Origin: Baffinella frigidus
Taxonomy: Eukaryota > Cryptophyceae > Cryptomonadales > Baffinellaceae
NCBI GenBank assembly: GCA_026770585.1
Contig: MU646349.1
Location: 606,697 to 636,545 of the forward strand
Length of the DNA: 29,849 nucleotides
Direction of reading: 5' to 3'
This document shows positions 16,134 through 26,609 of the stretch, one piece after another. The number at the start of each line of letters is the position of its first letter. Positions within the stretch are counted from its first letter, which is position 1. The notes under the pieces are model-generated. The model did no database searches, was not told the DNA's origin, and saw nothing but the letters and a program-made list of their open reading frames with translations. Both the position numbers and the translations under genes were made by a program.

Positions 16134-19100
16134 CTATTGGCGATGCGCGGAGAACCAGGAGCCCATGAGGGAGTCGCGCGCCTTGAAGCCGACGGTGACG
16201 AGGAGTGCCTCCAGGACGAGAGTTACCAGGTGCGGCACCGACCACGTCCACAGTAGCGACACTGCGCAGAAGTTTGGGGTTCAGGATTTGTTGATGTGGG
16301 GTGTGGTGTGTTTGGTGAGAGGTGTGGGGTGTTTGGCGGGGGGGTGGGGTGTGGGGTTTGGGGGTGTGGGGTGTGGGGTGTGGGGTGTGGGGTGTGGGTT
16401 GTGGGGTGTGGGGTATGGGGCGTGGGGTGTGGGGTTCGGGGCTTGGGGTTTAGTGTTTGGGGTTTAAGGTGTGGGGTTTCGTGTGCGGGGTGTGGGGTTT
16501 GGGGTTTGGGTTTAGGGTTTGGGGTTTGGGGTTTGGGGTTTGGGGTTTAGGGTTTGGGGTTTAAGNNNNNNNNNNTTAGGGTTCAGGGTTTAGGGTTTAG
16601 GGTTCAGGGTTTAGGGTTTAGGGTTTAGGGTTTAGGGTTTAGGGTTTAGGGTTTAGTGTTTAGGGGTTTGGGTGTACGGGTTTAGGGTTAATGGTTTATG
16701 TTTTATGGTTCAGCGCTTGGTGCTAGGTTCTAGGGAGTGGGGTTTGGGGTTTAGGTTTCAGGGTTTGAGGTTTAGGGTTTAGGGTTTAGGGTTTAGGGTT
16801 TAGGGTTTAGGGTTCAGGGTTCAGGGTTTAAGGTTTAGGTTTTGTGGTTTATGATTTAGAGTTTAGGGTTTAGGGTGTTGGGTTTAGGGTTTGTGTTTTA
16901 GGGTTTAGGGTTTAGGGTTTAGGGTTTAGGGTTTAGGGTTTAGGGCTTATGGTTTATGGTTTATGGTTTATGGTTTATGGTTTAGGGCTCAAGGTTTAGG
17001 GTTCAGGGTTTAGGGTTTAGGGTTCAGGGTTTGGGGTTCAGGTCTTAGGGTTTAGGGTTCAGGGTTCAGGGTTTAGGGTTTGGGGTTTAGGGTTTTTGGG
17101 TTCATTGCTAAGGAAAAACCGGAAGTTGGACCATAATTCTGGCCCAAATCAGCTTGGAAGCCCACTGTGTGGTGTGGCGCGCGCGTCTATCCCGGAGGCC
17201 GCAGTAGGGATATGGAGAGCATACGGATAGTGGTCACAGAGGGGAACAGAGAGGGGAGCATACGGATAGTGAGCACGAGGATCGCGGCGATGTAGAACGT
17301 GAGGTAGCGTATGTTGTTCCTGCATCGTCAAAGCAACCTCTCAGCGCAACATTCCAGGTGGACCGCTCCATTTCGGACCTCAACGGGCCCTGCCCTCCGG
17401 GCTTGTCCCGCCAAAAACACGTTGGAACGTCGGGACGCGCCCTACGCGAGGAGACAACCGCGTGCGGGGCAGAGTGCGGGAATCGCTACCTCATGACGCC
17501 CACGGCTCCCAGCAGCTTGAACCCCGTTGCTGCCGATAGAGAGGCAACCGCGAGCGGTCAGCACATGTGATTGCGCACGGTGGCGCTTCGAGTGGGTGCA
17601 CCGCGCTACACTCGCACACCTCATCGATGCATGGACGCAGAGCATCTACATCTCGAAAGATAACTGAATCAGTTCCCTAATTAGCGTTTTGATTTAACTG
17701 GGAGGACTAATTGAATTTACTATGCCTTTGCTAATTTCTCCTATTCAACCTCCTATTGAAAAGGATCTGATTCAGTTATCTTCCGAGATGAATCTGTGGG
17801 AGCCTTTGGCATGCGAGGGTCGCCAAGCGCCTAACACCATAATGCCACAAGCTAACGCCAGCGGACCCCGTAGCCTACGGTAGGAACCCCCCCTCCTCCT
17901 ACGACGTTTAAAAGGCTTTTAAAAGTCGTAGGAAGAGGGCTCCTGCCGTAGGCAATCCGTAGGCTCCAAGTACCTCGCTGGCGTTAGCTTTTCAGATGAA
18001 CCAGCACACTTCACGCCTCATGCCTCATCCCTCCTCCTCCCTCCAGCAGAGATGCCGCGACCCCCCCCCCCTTCACATCCACCGAAAACTCCCGCCCCAC
18101 CTGCATCAACCATCGATGGAAAGAGCAGGGGGAAATGCGCACCACAGGAGAAGGTCGCAACGGGCAGCTGGCTTGGAGGGGGCGACAGCGCTCCGTTGGC
18201 GCCCGATGGCTGCACATGGGATGTTGTTAGAGCGCTGTGCAGAGAAGTTGGCCACGGGAAATAATGGAAAATCGAGAAATTGGAGCCATTTTGTCGACTT
18301 CTGAGAAATTTAGTACCACGAATTTCTCAAAAGTGGACAAAATGGCTCCAATTTCCCCATTTCCCCATTTTTCGGTGGCCAACTTCTCTACACAGCGCTC
18401 TAGCCGTGTGCCACCACCCCTTCCTCCCCGGGTTGACTTGAGTACAGCTTTTTTGTTGAAGTTCCTCTAAGAGGTTCTTTGTGTCCTGTTGAAGTACCTC
18501 TTGTTCAGGTACCTCGGCTGTGTCCTGTTGAATAAAGGCTTCTCCTAGGAAGCCGCGTGCGCGGTGCGAGGAGTTCCGCGGAGGAACTCCTCTTGGCTTT
18601 AGGCTTTAGGCGTCAGGGTTTAGGGTTTAGGTTCGCAGGCAGCCGCGCACACCTTGCATCCTGCAGAGTGGATGCAAGGTGTGGGCTCCTGCCTGCGAAC
18701 CTAAACCCTAAACCCTGACGCCTAAAGCCTAAAGCCTAAACCACCGTTAGGTCACGCACGGCGACCACACTTATCCGGGGAAACCTATTTTTCTTTCATT
18801 TCATGGCAACGAAAATTACTACACAAATGCTTTAATATCACTAATAAGAACGAATTGTGTAGTAATTTTCGTTGCCACAGGGTTCCCCGGATAAACACCG
18901 TGAAGCACACTCCACAAATCGCTGAACGATTCCATTGCGCCCTTCAATTTCCGGTTGCAGATTCGCACGTGACATCCCAGCGCTGGGTCGAATCGTGTGA
19001 TCTTATCTCAGAAAAGGGATTTTTAAATTCGTTTTCTTAAGTCAATTCCTGTACAAATTCGTCAACTTATTCTTTTCTCTGCGCATAAGTTGACAAATTT

Positions 19101-20665
19101 GAAGGGGGGTTGACTTAGGAAAACGAATCGAAAAATCCCTTTTCTGAGATAAGCGTGTCTGAGATAAGATCCGGGAGGGCAGGGCAAGGACCGCTTTGAG
19201 GCTGTCTGCGAGGATGAGAGAACAGACTGCGAGGTTGACGACCAGCACGACATAGAACGCGTATCGCAGCCACTTCATCTGCCGACGTGCCAACGTTTTT
19301 TTCGTGTCAGCCCCGTGGAGTGAGTTTCGGTTTGCCAATCTGCATACGGACGTTGGAGGGATGGATAATACATCCAGCCGCCGCTGGCGAAAGAATATCC
19401 TAGCAGCTTAGTCGTAAAACCCACGGAAAGTTCGGTAGTTTCTCCTACGGCATTGCCTAGGACCTCCTACCGTAGGCCAAAATCCTAGGAAATTTTGGTC
19501 CTAGGAGCCCTACGGCCTACGGTAGATAGGTCCTACCTAAATCCGTAGGGAAACTACTGAACTTTCCGTGGGTTTCCCAATGAAGCTGGCAATTGGCGGA
19601 CGCTCAAACGACTGCTGCTGTCCGATCGATTTCCGAAGCGACTGATTCAAGCACTCAAACGAGTTGGCGACGATGCTGGCAGGAGTGTGAATAACCTGTT
19701 CGTGGCTCTCGACAACCAGGGAGGGCACGGGGTCCGCCCACACGACAAAGGCCCCTGAGATCGCCGACGACTGCTCCGCGGCGGCTGTGGGGATTACGAA
19801 ATTCGTCAGCACTCTTGGGATCCGACACGTATCAGCATTCTGCAAGGGCCGGCCCGCGCCTGCTTGGGGTGATGCCCCCGCCGCTGAGCACCCCGTCTGG
19901 TCCCTGCGGGTGAGAGAATATGGGGCGAGGAAATGAAACCGCGTTTGACAAGCACGGTCGACGGGGAGGACCGTCTGGGTCTTCATCTTGGCGACCCCCG
20001 GCCGGAGAGATGACGCCGAGAGAGTGGCTGCCGTCGGGGTACACGAGGAACGTGGGCACGTCCTTGTTTACGGCTGGCCGGTTGTCCCTGTTGCAATTTC
20101 TTTCTCTCAGCATCCACAGATTCGGTTTTGTAAGGTCAACTTCCCTCCCCTCCTGCTCAAACATAGCGCCCCCCCCCCCCCTCACCCAGCGCTGCGACTG
20201 CCTCGCGCTGGAAACCGGCAGGTAGAGGCGGTTGCACTGGCGATAAAATGCACCGCCCGTACGGGCCACTCAGCTCTCACCCAGCTGATGAACCCCAAAC
20301 GGTCGGAGAACAGGAAAGGGAGCTGCCCACCGCGTGCGGCGCTGGCGCTGCGGTATTCCGCTGTTGTAGTAAAACTGCATCGCTGCCGCTCACCCGCTCC
20401 AGGACAAAAGACGCCTCTCCCTCGCCAGTTCGCAGCGTCCCGTATCGGAAATTACAGGGATACAAAATCTTCCCGAGTTTTCAGCCCTGTAGCGATCCTT
20501 TGGGAAGGAAGACTCGGCTCACGCGATGATGGTGCGCTGCAGGTGGTAAGCGAGCACACAGAAGCGTATGCGGGGCCGTCTCGAGCGTCAACACCGCCGT
20601 GAGAGCCCCGAGATCTCTCGCCCCCCGGTCAGCTTCTCCAAAAGTTCACTTTCGAAAGTGGACAT
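16134..20665 (-). CDS. multi-exon gene for a multi-pass membrane protein; possibly damaged
   Basis: Reconstructed from minus-strand frames with matching splice phases. Exon 1: ATG at 20665, MSTFESELLEKLTGGREISG, an in-frame TGA at 20590-20588, then IRFCVLAYHLQRTIIA, ending ATCGC|GTGAGC (20523, phase 2). Exon 2, 20374-20281: TTTAEYRSAS ... GGQLPFLFSDRLGFISW|GTGAGA. Exon 3, 20236-20186: CNRLYLPVSSARQSQRW|GTGAGG. Exon 4, about 20152-19558: KDVPTFLVYPDGSHSLG ... AISGAFVVWADPVPSLVVES, frame shifting at a C5 run (19995-19999). Exon 5, 19383 to about 19171: LRYAFYVVLVVNLAVCSLIL, a membrane span. Exon 7, 17529-17490: GFKLLGAVGVM. Exon 8, 17319-17264: NNIRYLTFYIAAILVLTI. Exon 9, 16261-16134: VPHLVTLVLEALLVTVGFKA ... 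GSWFSAHRQ stop. Possible weak exons lie at about 18896-19000 and 18400-18540. I do not recognise the family. The middle and the exon 3-4 boundary are uncertain, and the two lesions may mean a pseudogene. Confidence 0.5.
16275..17100. repeat. telomere-like heptamer array, with an N gap
   Basis: Degenerate TTTAGGG/GGGTTTGG heptamers on + for ~800 bp, grading from GTGTGGGG variants (left) to clean TTTAGGG (centre). Ten Ns at 16566-16575 mark an assembly gap. The array lies between exons 8 and 9 of the minus-strand membrane-protein gene, so it appears to be intronic, with the C-rich strand as the sense strand. Not a telomere end: unique coding sequence lies on both sides. Confidence 0.85.
17652..17789. 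repeat. element Q, foldback element
   Basis: TCTCGAAAGATAACTGAATC on the left pairs with GATTCAGTTATCTTCCGAGA on the right; AT-rich centre. Lies within the minus-strand gene, upstream of exon 7. Confidence 0.75.
17855..17984. repeat. family E foldback element, copy 2
   Basis: TA-flanked ACGCCAGCG / CGCTGGCGT ends and CCTCCTACGACGTTT / AAAAGTCGTAGGA arms. Lies within the minus-strand gene. Confidence 0.85.
18230..18400. repeat. element P, foldback element
   Basis: 171 bp, TA-flanked, ends GAGCGCTGTG / CACAGCGCTC, arms GAAATTGGAGCCATTTTGTC and complement. Inserted in the minus-strand gene next to a possible Gln/Glu-rich exon (minus-strand frame EVLQQDTKNLLEELQQK, about 18540-18400). Confidence 0.85.
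18593..18742. repeat. element O, foldback element with telomere-like arms
   Basis: GGCTTTAGGCTTTAGGCGTC and GGGTTTAGGGTTTAGG in the left arm, with exact complements in the right; centre CACACCTTGCATCC / GGATGCAAGGTGTG. A hairpin whose arms include telomere-type heptamers. No TA flanks seen. Confidence 0.8.
18774..18891. repeat. family N foldback element, copy 1
   Basis: TA-flanked ends TCCGGGGAAACC / GGTTCCCCGGA, with the arm GGCAACGAAAATTACTACAC and its complement. Related elements lie in introns of the + gene at 23282-23383 and 28297-28364. Confidence 0.85.
19006..19149. repeat. family D foldback element, copy 2
   Basis: Inverted relative to the copy at 2045-2188, TA-flanked. An extra CTGAGATAAGATC at 19160-19172 repeats the element's outer end. 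It follows exon 5 of the minus-strand gene. Confidence 0.85.
19417..19575. repeat. family F foldback element, copy 2, forming most of an intron
   Basis: 159 bp hairpin, ends AAACCCACGGAAAGTTC and complement, core GGCATTGCCTAGGACCTCCT shared with 6943-7088. On the minus strand the inferred intron 4 (19557-19384) consists of this element plus 33 bp. The predicted donor TTCA|GTAGTT lies inside the terminal repeat and the acceptor TTCTTTCGCCAG in the flanking DNA. Confidence 0.8.
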
Positions 20666-20787
20666 GGTTCTTCAAAAGTGGATCAACTTTGAGTCAATCT
20701 TCACACCACAACTTTGACGTCAAAGGTGGCCAACATTTCGGTTTCAGCCAACCCCCAGAATCCGAATCTCGTTCAGGCGGCGCCGAC
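20666..20787. promoter_or_regulatory. divergent promoter region with TGACGTCA palindrome
   Basis: About 122 bp separate the start codons of the minus-strand membrane-protein gene and the + SAP/Aquarius gene. The region has a perfect palindrome CTTTGACGTCAAAG at 20712-20725, whose core TGACGTCA is the classical bZIP (CRE-type) site. Just inside the minus gene start there is a further inverted repeat, GTTCACTTTCGAAAGTGGAC. No TATA box is evident. That the site regulates either gene is inference. Confidence 0.5.
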
Positions 20788-23700
20788 ATGCCCAAGAAGG
20801 GCTCCGGGGATGCCCTCGGGCTGGACAAGATGAAGGTTGGTCCACCGCCTGGCGCAATCTGTGGCTGAACTGAGATCCTGGCTGTAGGCAGCGCCCTGAA
20901 AGCAGTGGTACGCGTCCTTAGAGGGCCTGGTCGTGGCAAGGATCCTGCCGGCGTGCGGGGCCTTCCGCCCACCTTGACGCTCTCTTCTCCTGCATCTGAG
21001 CGACCCGATGGATCATGGCAGCTTCATCTACTTGAGTAGTCCTAGCCGTAGCAACAGCCACACTGCCCGGATCCCAACCAGCCTGTTGGCCGTAGCCTCT
21101 GCCCATTTTCCGCACGCTCCCTGCACACAATCCTCTGCGTCCTTTTGCAAAGGTCGGCTCTGCACCAGCACACCTCCCCAGCGCGCTTCCCACGCAGCCC
21201 CCTCACGCCTTGCCCCGCTGTCTCGCCAGGTGTTGGATCTGAAGGAGCAGCTCAAGAAGCGCGGGCTGCCCGTCACTGGAAACAAGCCGGTACGCCCTAC
21301 CTCCGTCCTCACTGCGCTGAGCCCTGCCCCGCCTCTTCTCGACAGTTCCCGGGGGTTTTCATTCGCAAACCCCGCTCCTCACCTCCAGGATCTCATCGAG
21401 CGCCTCAAGGACGCCATGGATCAAGAGGGGGACGCGGGCGGCTCGCCGGCGAAAGGAAGCAGCGGGGGGGGCAGCGGGGGCGGCGGCAGCGGGGACGGCA
21501 GCATGGCGTCGCCCGCGGGGCAGCAGCAGCAGCAGCAGCAGCGCCTGCTCGTGCAGCAGCAGCAGCAGCAGATGCTGATGATGCAACAGCAGCAGCAGCA
21601 GCAGCAACACGGGGGGCAGGGCGGGCAGTCGCCAGCCAGTGCGCGAGGGGGGCAGCAGGGGCACCCGGACGATGGTGTGCCACCCTGCCATTATTCACCC
21701 GGAGCGCAGGAGTCCCGCCATGCGTGCCCCTCCCCTTTGCATCTCCTCGGCATGCGCTGGTGTTGGCAGGAGCAGAGTTTGAGGCAGCGCCCGAGTGCAG
21801 GCAGCGCCCACAGCACCGCAGTCGGGCGCTGCACATCTTTGCGGCAGCACGCAGTGTCTGATCGGGCGGTGGCGTCGCGCAGGGCGGTTGATGTCTCCGG
21901 TGAACCAGCTGAGGACGCAGCTGCAGCAGCAGATGGCGGCGCTGCAGCAGCAGCAAAAGATGGCTGAGCAGCAGATGGCCCAGTCCCACCTCCTTCAGCA
22001 GCAGCAAGTCGCGGGCAACCAACAGCAGGCATCACCCCTACCGTGAACTCTCCCCCCCCCTTCGAGATAGGCCCTGCCCCGCGCGCTCTTTCGATTTGGC
22101 GGGTGTCCTGTCAGGGTGAGGGATGGCGCGTGTCGTGTCTCAGCCCGTGTCTGAGTGACGCCCGTCACTGATCCCGCATGCGTGACAGGCGCAGCTTCTC
22201 CACATGCAGCAGCAGCAGGAGCAGCAGACCCTTCTGGTACGCCCCCCTCCCGAGAGTAGCACACCTTTGTGGCGCACCCCCGACCCGCTAACACCTTTCG
22301 TGGACCCGTGCTGATTAACCCCGATCGTGGAACAATCATGATTAACCCCGACCGCGGACCATCATCGCCATGCACCATCCCCTCTCTGCAACATCGTCAC
22401 TGTTTCCTAACCCTCCTGGAACCAACGTTTTTTTGTACTTACTCTCTCAACCGTTAACCAGGCGAAGAATCAGCAGCAAATGGGCCAAATGACGCAGCAG
22501 GCCCAGCAGCTGCTCAATCAGGTCCCCCTTCACCCTCCGTTTGGGGTTTATGGTTAAGGGTAACGGTGTAGGGTGTAGGGCGTAGGGCGTAGGGATACAA
22601 CCCAGTGCAACCAGCATCGTGTTCGTTGCTGCTATTCAGCACGCTGCACCTTTCACCGCACGCTTTGGCCTCCCCCTCCTCGGCGTATGCGCTGGGTTCG
22701 CGTCCTGGCCCCGTCAGCTTCTGTGCGCCGGGCGTGGCTGCTCCGCTGACGTACGGATCCTCGCACCAGGCACAGGCGCAAGTGCAGGGCCAGATGGGAC
22801 AGCAGGACCCCGCGGTGAGTCTGACCACCATTTCTGAGCCCGCCCACACGTCGCACACCAGGCTCGTGAAATTGCACGGACTGGTTTTGTGGTGACCCTT
22901 GGTGTCCCTGGTCCCTCAATCCTGGACCCTGAACCTTGAACCCTGAACCTTGCACCCTGAACCTTGCACCCTGAACCTTGCACCCTGAACCTTGCACCCT
23001 GAACCTTGCACTCTGAACCTTCAAACCTGCACCTTCAAACCTGAACCTTGAACCTTGAACCTTGAACCTTGAACCTTGAACCCTGAACCCTGGACCCTGG
23101 ACCCTGGACCCTGGACCCTGGACCCTGGACCCTCAACCCTAAACCCTCAACCCTGAACCCCAACCGTGGCAGATGCAGCAACAGCTGTTGCAGCAGCAGC
23201 TTCTCCAGCAGCAGCAGCAGCAGCAGCAGCAGGGCGGCGCCCAGCAGCAGACCCAGCAGGTGCAACTCCACAAAAGTGTTAATTAATTGCTTTTGGCGCA
23301 ACGAAATATACTGCACAAATGCTCTACTATTACTTTTATGAGTGAATCGTGTAGTAATTTTCGTTGCACAAAAGCAATTAATTTATACTTCTATGGAGAT
23401 ACAGGTGCGTCGCGCGTCCGTGTGGGCGTGTCTTGAGTCTGTGTGTTCGACCGCCCCGGGAGAACGTTGGGAGGGTTGCAAGCTCTCACACGTGGCTCAC
23501 GACCTTGCACTGCTAGTCTGGTGCCTAGGACCGTTGGTCTGGTGCCCAGCACTGTGGGCCTTGTGCCACGCACCGTTGGTCTGGTACCCAGCACCGTTGG
23601 TATGATGCCAAGGACCGTTGCGTCCGTGCGGGCTTGTCGTGAGCCTGTCAGTTCCACACCCGCCCGGCCGCCCCGGGAGAATGCTGGAAGGCTGCAAGCT

Positions 23701-26577
23701 CTCAGCATCCGGCAGGGTTGCTAGCTCTCACACGTGTTGCATCATCGGAACCGCGTCCCATAACATTCCGCGTGCCTGAGGTATTGTGTAACGAGATATT
23801 AGCCTGGATGCCAGCCGGACCCAGGCGGAGCTGGATCAAAAATCCTTTGTTTTTTACGAGGCAAGCGCGCGTCGCAACTGCGGCTATCCGGGCAGGATTT
23901 CCCGCGATTTTCCCGTGTAGGCTCCTGAGTGGCGCGCGTGGCGTGAGCAGGCGGAGGAGAACGCGCGGATCCAGAAACTGGCGGCGCAGATGGAGGACAA
24001 GCAGAAAGCCGACACCGACGCGCGGAAGCGGCAGCAGGCCGAGGCCCTCGCGTCCGCGCAGGCGGCGGCGGCGGCGGAGCATGCGGCGGAGCAGGCCCAG
24101 GCCGCTGCGGCTGCTCAGGCCGCTGCGGCTAAGGAGGCAGCTGCGGCTAAGGAGGCGGCTGTGAAGGCGGCTGGCGAGAAGGCTGCGGGTGAGAAGGCTG
24201 CTGGCCAGAAGGCTGCTGCGGATAAGGCGGCTGCGGACAAGGCGGCTGCGGACAAGGCGGCTGCGGAGAAAGCTGCGGACGAGAAGGAGAAGAAGGAGAA
24301 GAAGGAGAAGGCGGAGAAGAAGTCGCCGGCGAAGTCTCCTTCGAAGAAGGCGACGTCCGAGAAGAAGGCTGCCGAGAAGCCCGCCGAGGCAGCTGCGGAC
24401 AAGAAGGTGGAGAAGCCGGCTGCGTCCCCTGCGAAGCCGACCGTCTGCCCGCCGAAGCCGACCGCCTCCCAGAATGCGGCAGAGGCCGCGGCCGCCGCTG
24501 CCGCTGCCGCTGGCGACGACAGCTTTGCCGCCGGCATGGCTGGGGCAACTGCCGCGGCGGCTGCTTTCAGGGAGAAGGCTGCTGCAGCTGCTGCGGGAGT
24601 GGGGAGCTGCCCTCCGGTGCCCACCGCCTCCAGGGACCCTGCAGCAGCCGCGGCGGCTGCCGCCGCCGCCGCCGGTGACGATAGCTTTGCCGCCGGCATG
24701 GCTGGGGCAACTGCCGCGGCGGCTGCTTTCAGGGAGAAGGCTGCTGCAGCTGCTGCGGGAGTGGGGAGCTGCCCTCCGGTGCCCACCGCCTCCAGGGACC
24801 CTGCAGCAGCCGCGGCGGCTGCCGCCGCCGCCGCCGGTGACGATAGCTTTGCCGCCGGCATGGCTGGCGCGGCTGCTGCGGCTGCTGCTTTCAGGGAGAC
24901 GGCTGCTGCAGCTGCCGCGGGTGTGGGGAGCTGCCCTCCGATGCCCACCGCCTCCCGGGATCCTGCAGCGGCGGCGGCTGCCGCCGCTGCCGCCGCTGGC
25001 GACGATAGCTTTGCCGCCGGCATGGCTGGGGCTGCTGCTGCGGCTGCTGCCTTCAGGGAAAAGGCCGCTGCGACTGCCGCTGGGTTGGGCAGCTGCCCTC
25101 CGATGCCCACCGCCTCCAGGGACCCTGCAGCGGCCGCGGCGGCGGCTGCCGCCGCCGCCGGTGCCGACAGCTTCGCAGCGGCCACGGCTGGGGCGGCTGC
25201 TGCGGCTGCTGCCTTCAGGGAGAAGGCTGCGGCGGCGGCTGCGGGCGCGGGGGATGAGGAGATGGGGGATGGCGAGGAGGGGGGGGCGAAGCGCGGGCGC
25301 GGGGGCGGCACGGTGCGCGGACGCGGGGCCAAGCGCGGGCGCGGAGCCAGCGGCGCGGCGATCCTGCAGGAGGGGGACATGGCGGGATTCATCAAGGGCA
25401 TGGGCGGCGAGATGCTCCCGGTGACCATCAACAGCGGAGGCGCGCGGGGGGGCGCGCGCGGGCGCGGGGGTGCCTCTCCCGGGCGGGGCGCGAGCCGCGG
25501 CAGGGGCGGGGTGGTGCGTGGCCGCGGCCGGGGGGCGGCGGCCGGGGCCACCCGGGGAGGCCCGGCTGGTCGCGGCGGGGGGGTGGGCATGCGGGGGCGC
25601 GGTGGGGCGCGCGGGCGCGGGCGCGGCGCGGCGGCCGGGGGGAAGCCGCGTGTCGGGGCGCTGCCGACGATGCGGGACGTGGAGCAGGATGAGCTGACCA
25701 AGCTCGCGGAGAAGCACTGGGGCAAGGAGGTCAAGGAGGGGGAGGGGGTGTTTGACGCGGGGGTGGTCAAAGAGATCTACGACAAGATGTCCGGGTCCGG
25801 GTTCGCGCTGAACCGCATCATGACGCTCGAGTACTCCCAGTTCCTGGAGAAGTACCTCTGGCCGCACTTCCCCGCGGAGGGCGCGGCCGAGCCCGCCACG
25901 CTCCCGCACGTGCTCTCCCTCATCATCATGGTCAATGAGAAGTTCCGCGAGCAGGTCAACCCTCAACCCCGAACCCCGAACCCTCAACCAACCCCCAACC
26001 CTGAACCCTGAACCCTGAACCCCGAACTCTGAACCCTCAACCCTCAACCCCGAACCCTCAACCCTCAACCCTCAACCCCGAACCCTCAACCCTCAACCCC
26101 GAACCCCGAACCCTCAACCCTCAACCCCGAACCCCGAACCCTGAACCCCGAACCCTGAACCATGAACCATGAACCCCGAACCCTGAACCCTGAACCCCGA
26201 ACCCCGAACCCCGAACCCCGAACCCTCAACCCCGAACCCTGAACCATAAACCCTGAACCCCGAACCCTGAACCCCGAACCCCGAACCCCGAACCCTGAGC
26301 CCTGAACCCTGAAACCCGAACCCTCAACCCTCAACCCTCAACCCCGAACCCTCAACCCCGAACCCTCAACCCCGAACCCTCAACCCTCAACCCCTCACCC
26401 CCAACCCTGAACCCCGAACCCCGAACCCCGAACCCCGAACCCTGAGCCCTGAACCCTGAAACCCGAACCCTGAACCCTGAAACCCGAACTGTCAACCCTA
26501 ACCTTGGCATATTCAGAACCCTGCACCCTGTTTCGGGAGCAGGCGAACACGCCCTGGGGACGCTTCCGAAAGCTGGT

Positions 26578-26609
<32 letters not shown>

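Noticed and set aside
16090-16550. Gly/Val/Trp-rich plus-strand ORFs near 16.1-16.5 kb
   Set aside because: The first part is antisense to membrane-gene exon 9 and the rest is translated telomere-like repeat.
16275-17100. Chromosome end (telomere)
   Set aside because: Coding sequence lies on both sides, heptamers are degenerate, and the array sits within an inferred intron.
17187-17263. Reading exon 8 of the membrane gene through to the TAG at 17187
   Set aside because: It gives a plausible end, but the donor ATCC|GTATGC joins in phase to the strongly coding membrane exon at 16261-16134. The short version remains an alternative.
20599-20787. Upstream extension of the SAP ORF (start at 20599)
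   Set aside because: The extra residues have no domain features, overlap the divergent gene's first exon, and the ATG at 20788 starts the phase-matched short exon.
24115-25770. 551-codon minus-strand and 411-codon alternate plus-strand frames
   Set aside because: Shadows of the same GC-rich repeat exon. Only the frame ending in recognisable Aquarius sequence has family support.
23702-26068. 788-codon open frame on the minus strand
   Set aside because: It is antisense to Aquarius exon 9. Extreme GC and the 54-residue repeats keep all frames open; its peptide is low-complexity Arg/Ser/Leu and runs through intron heptamers.
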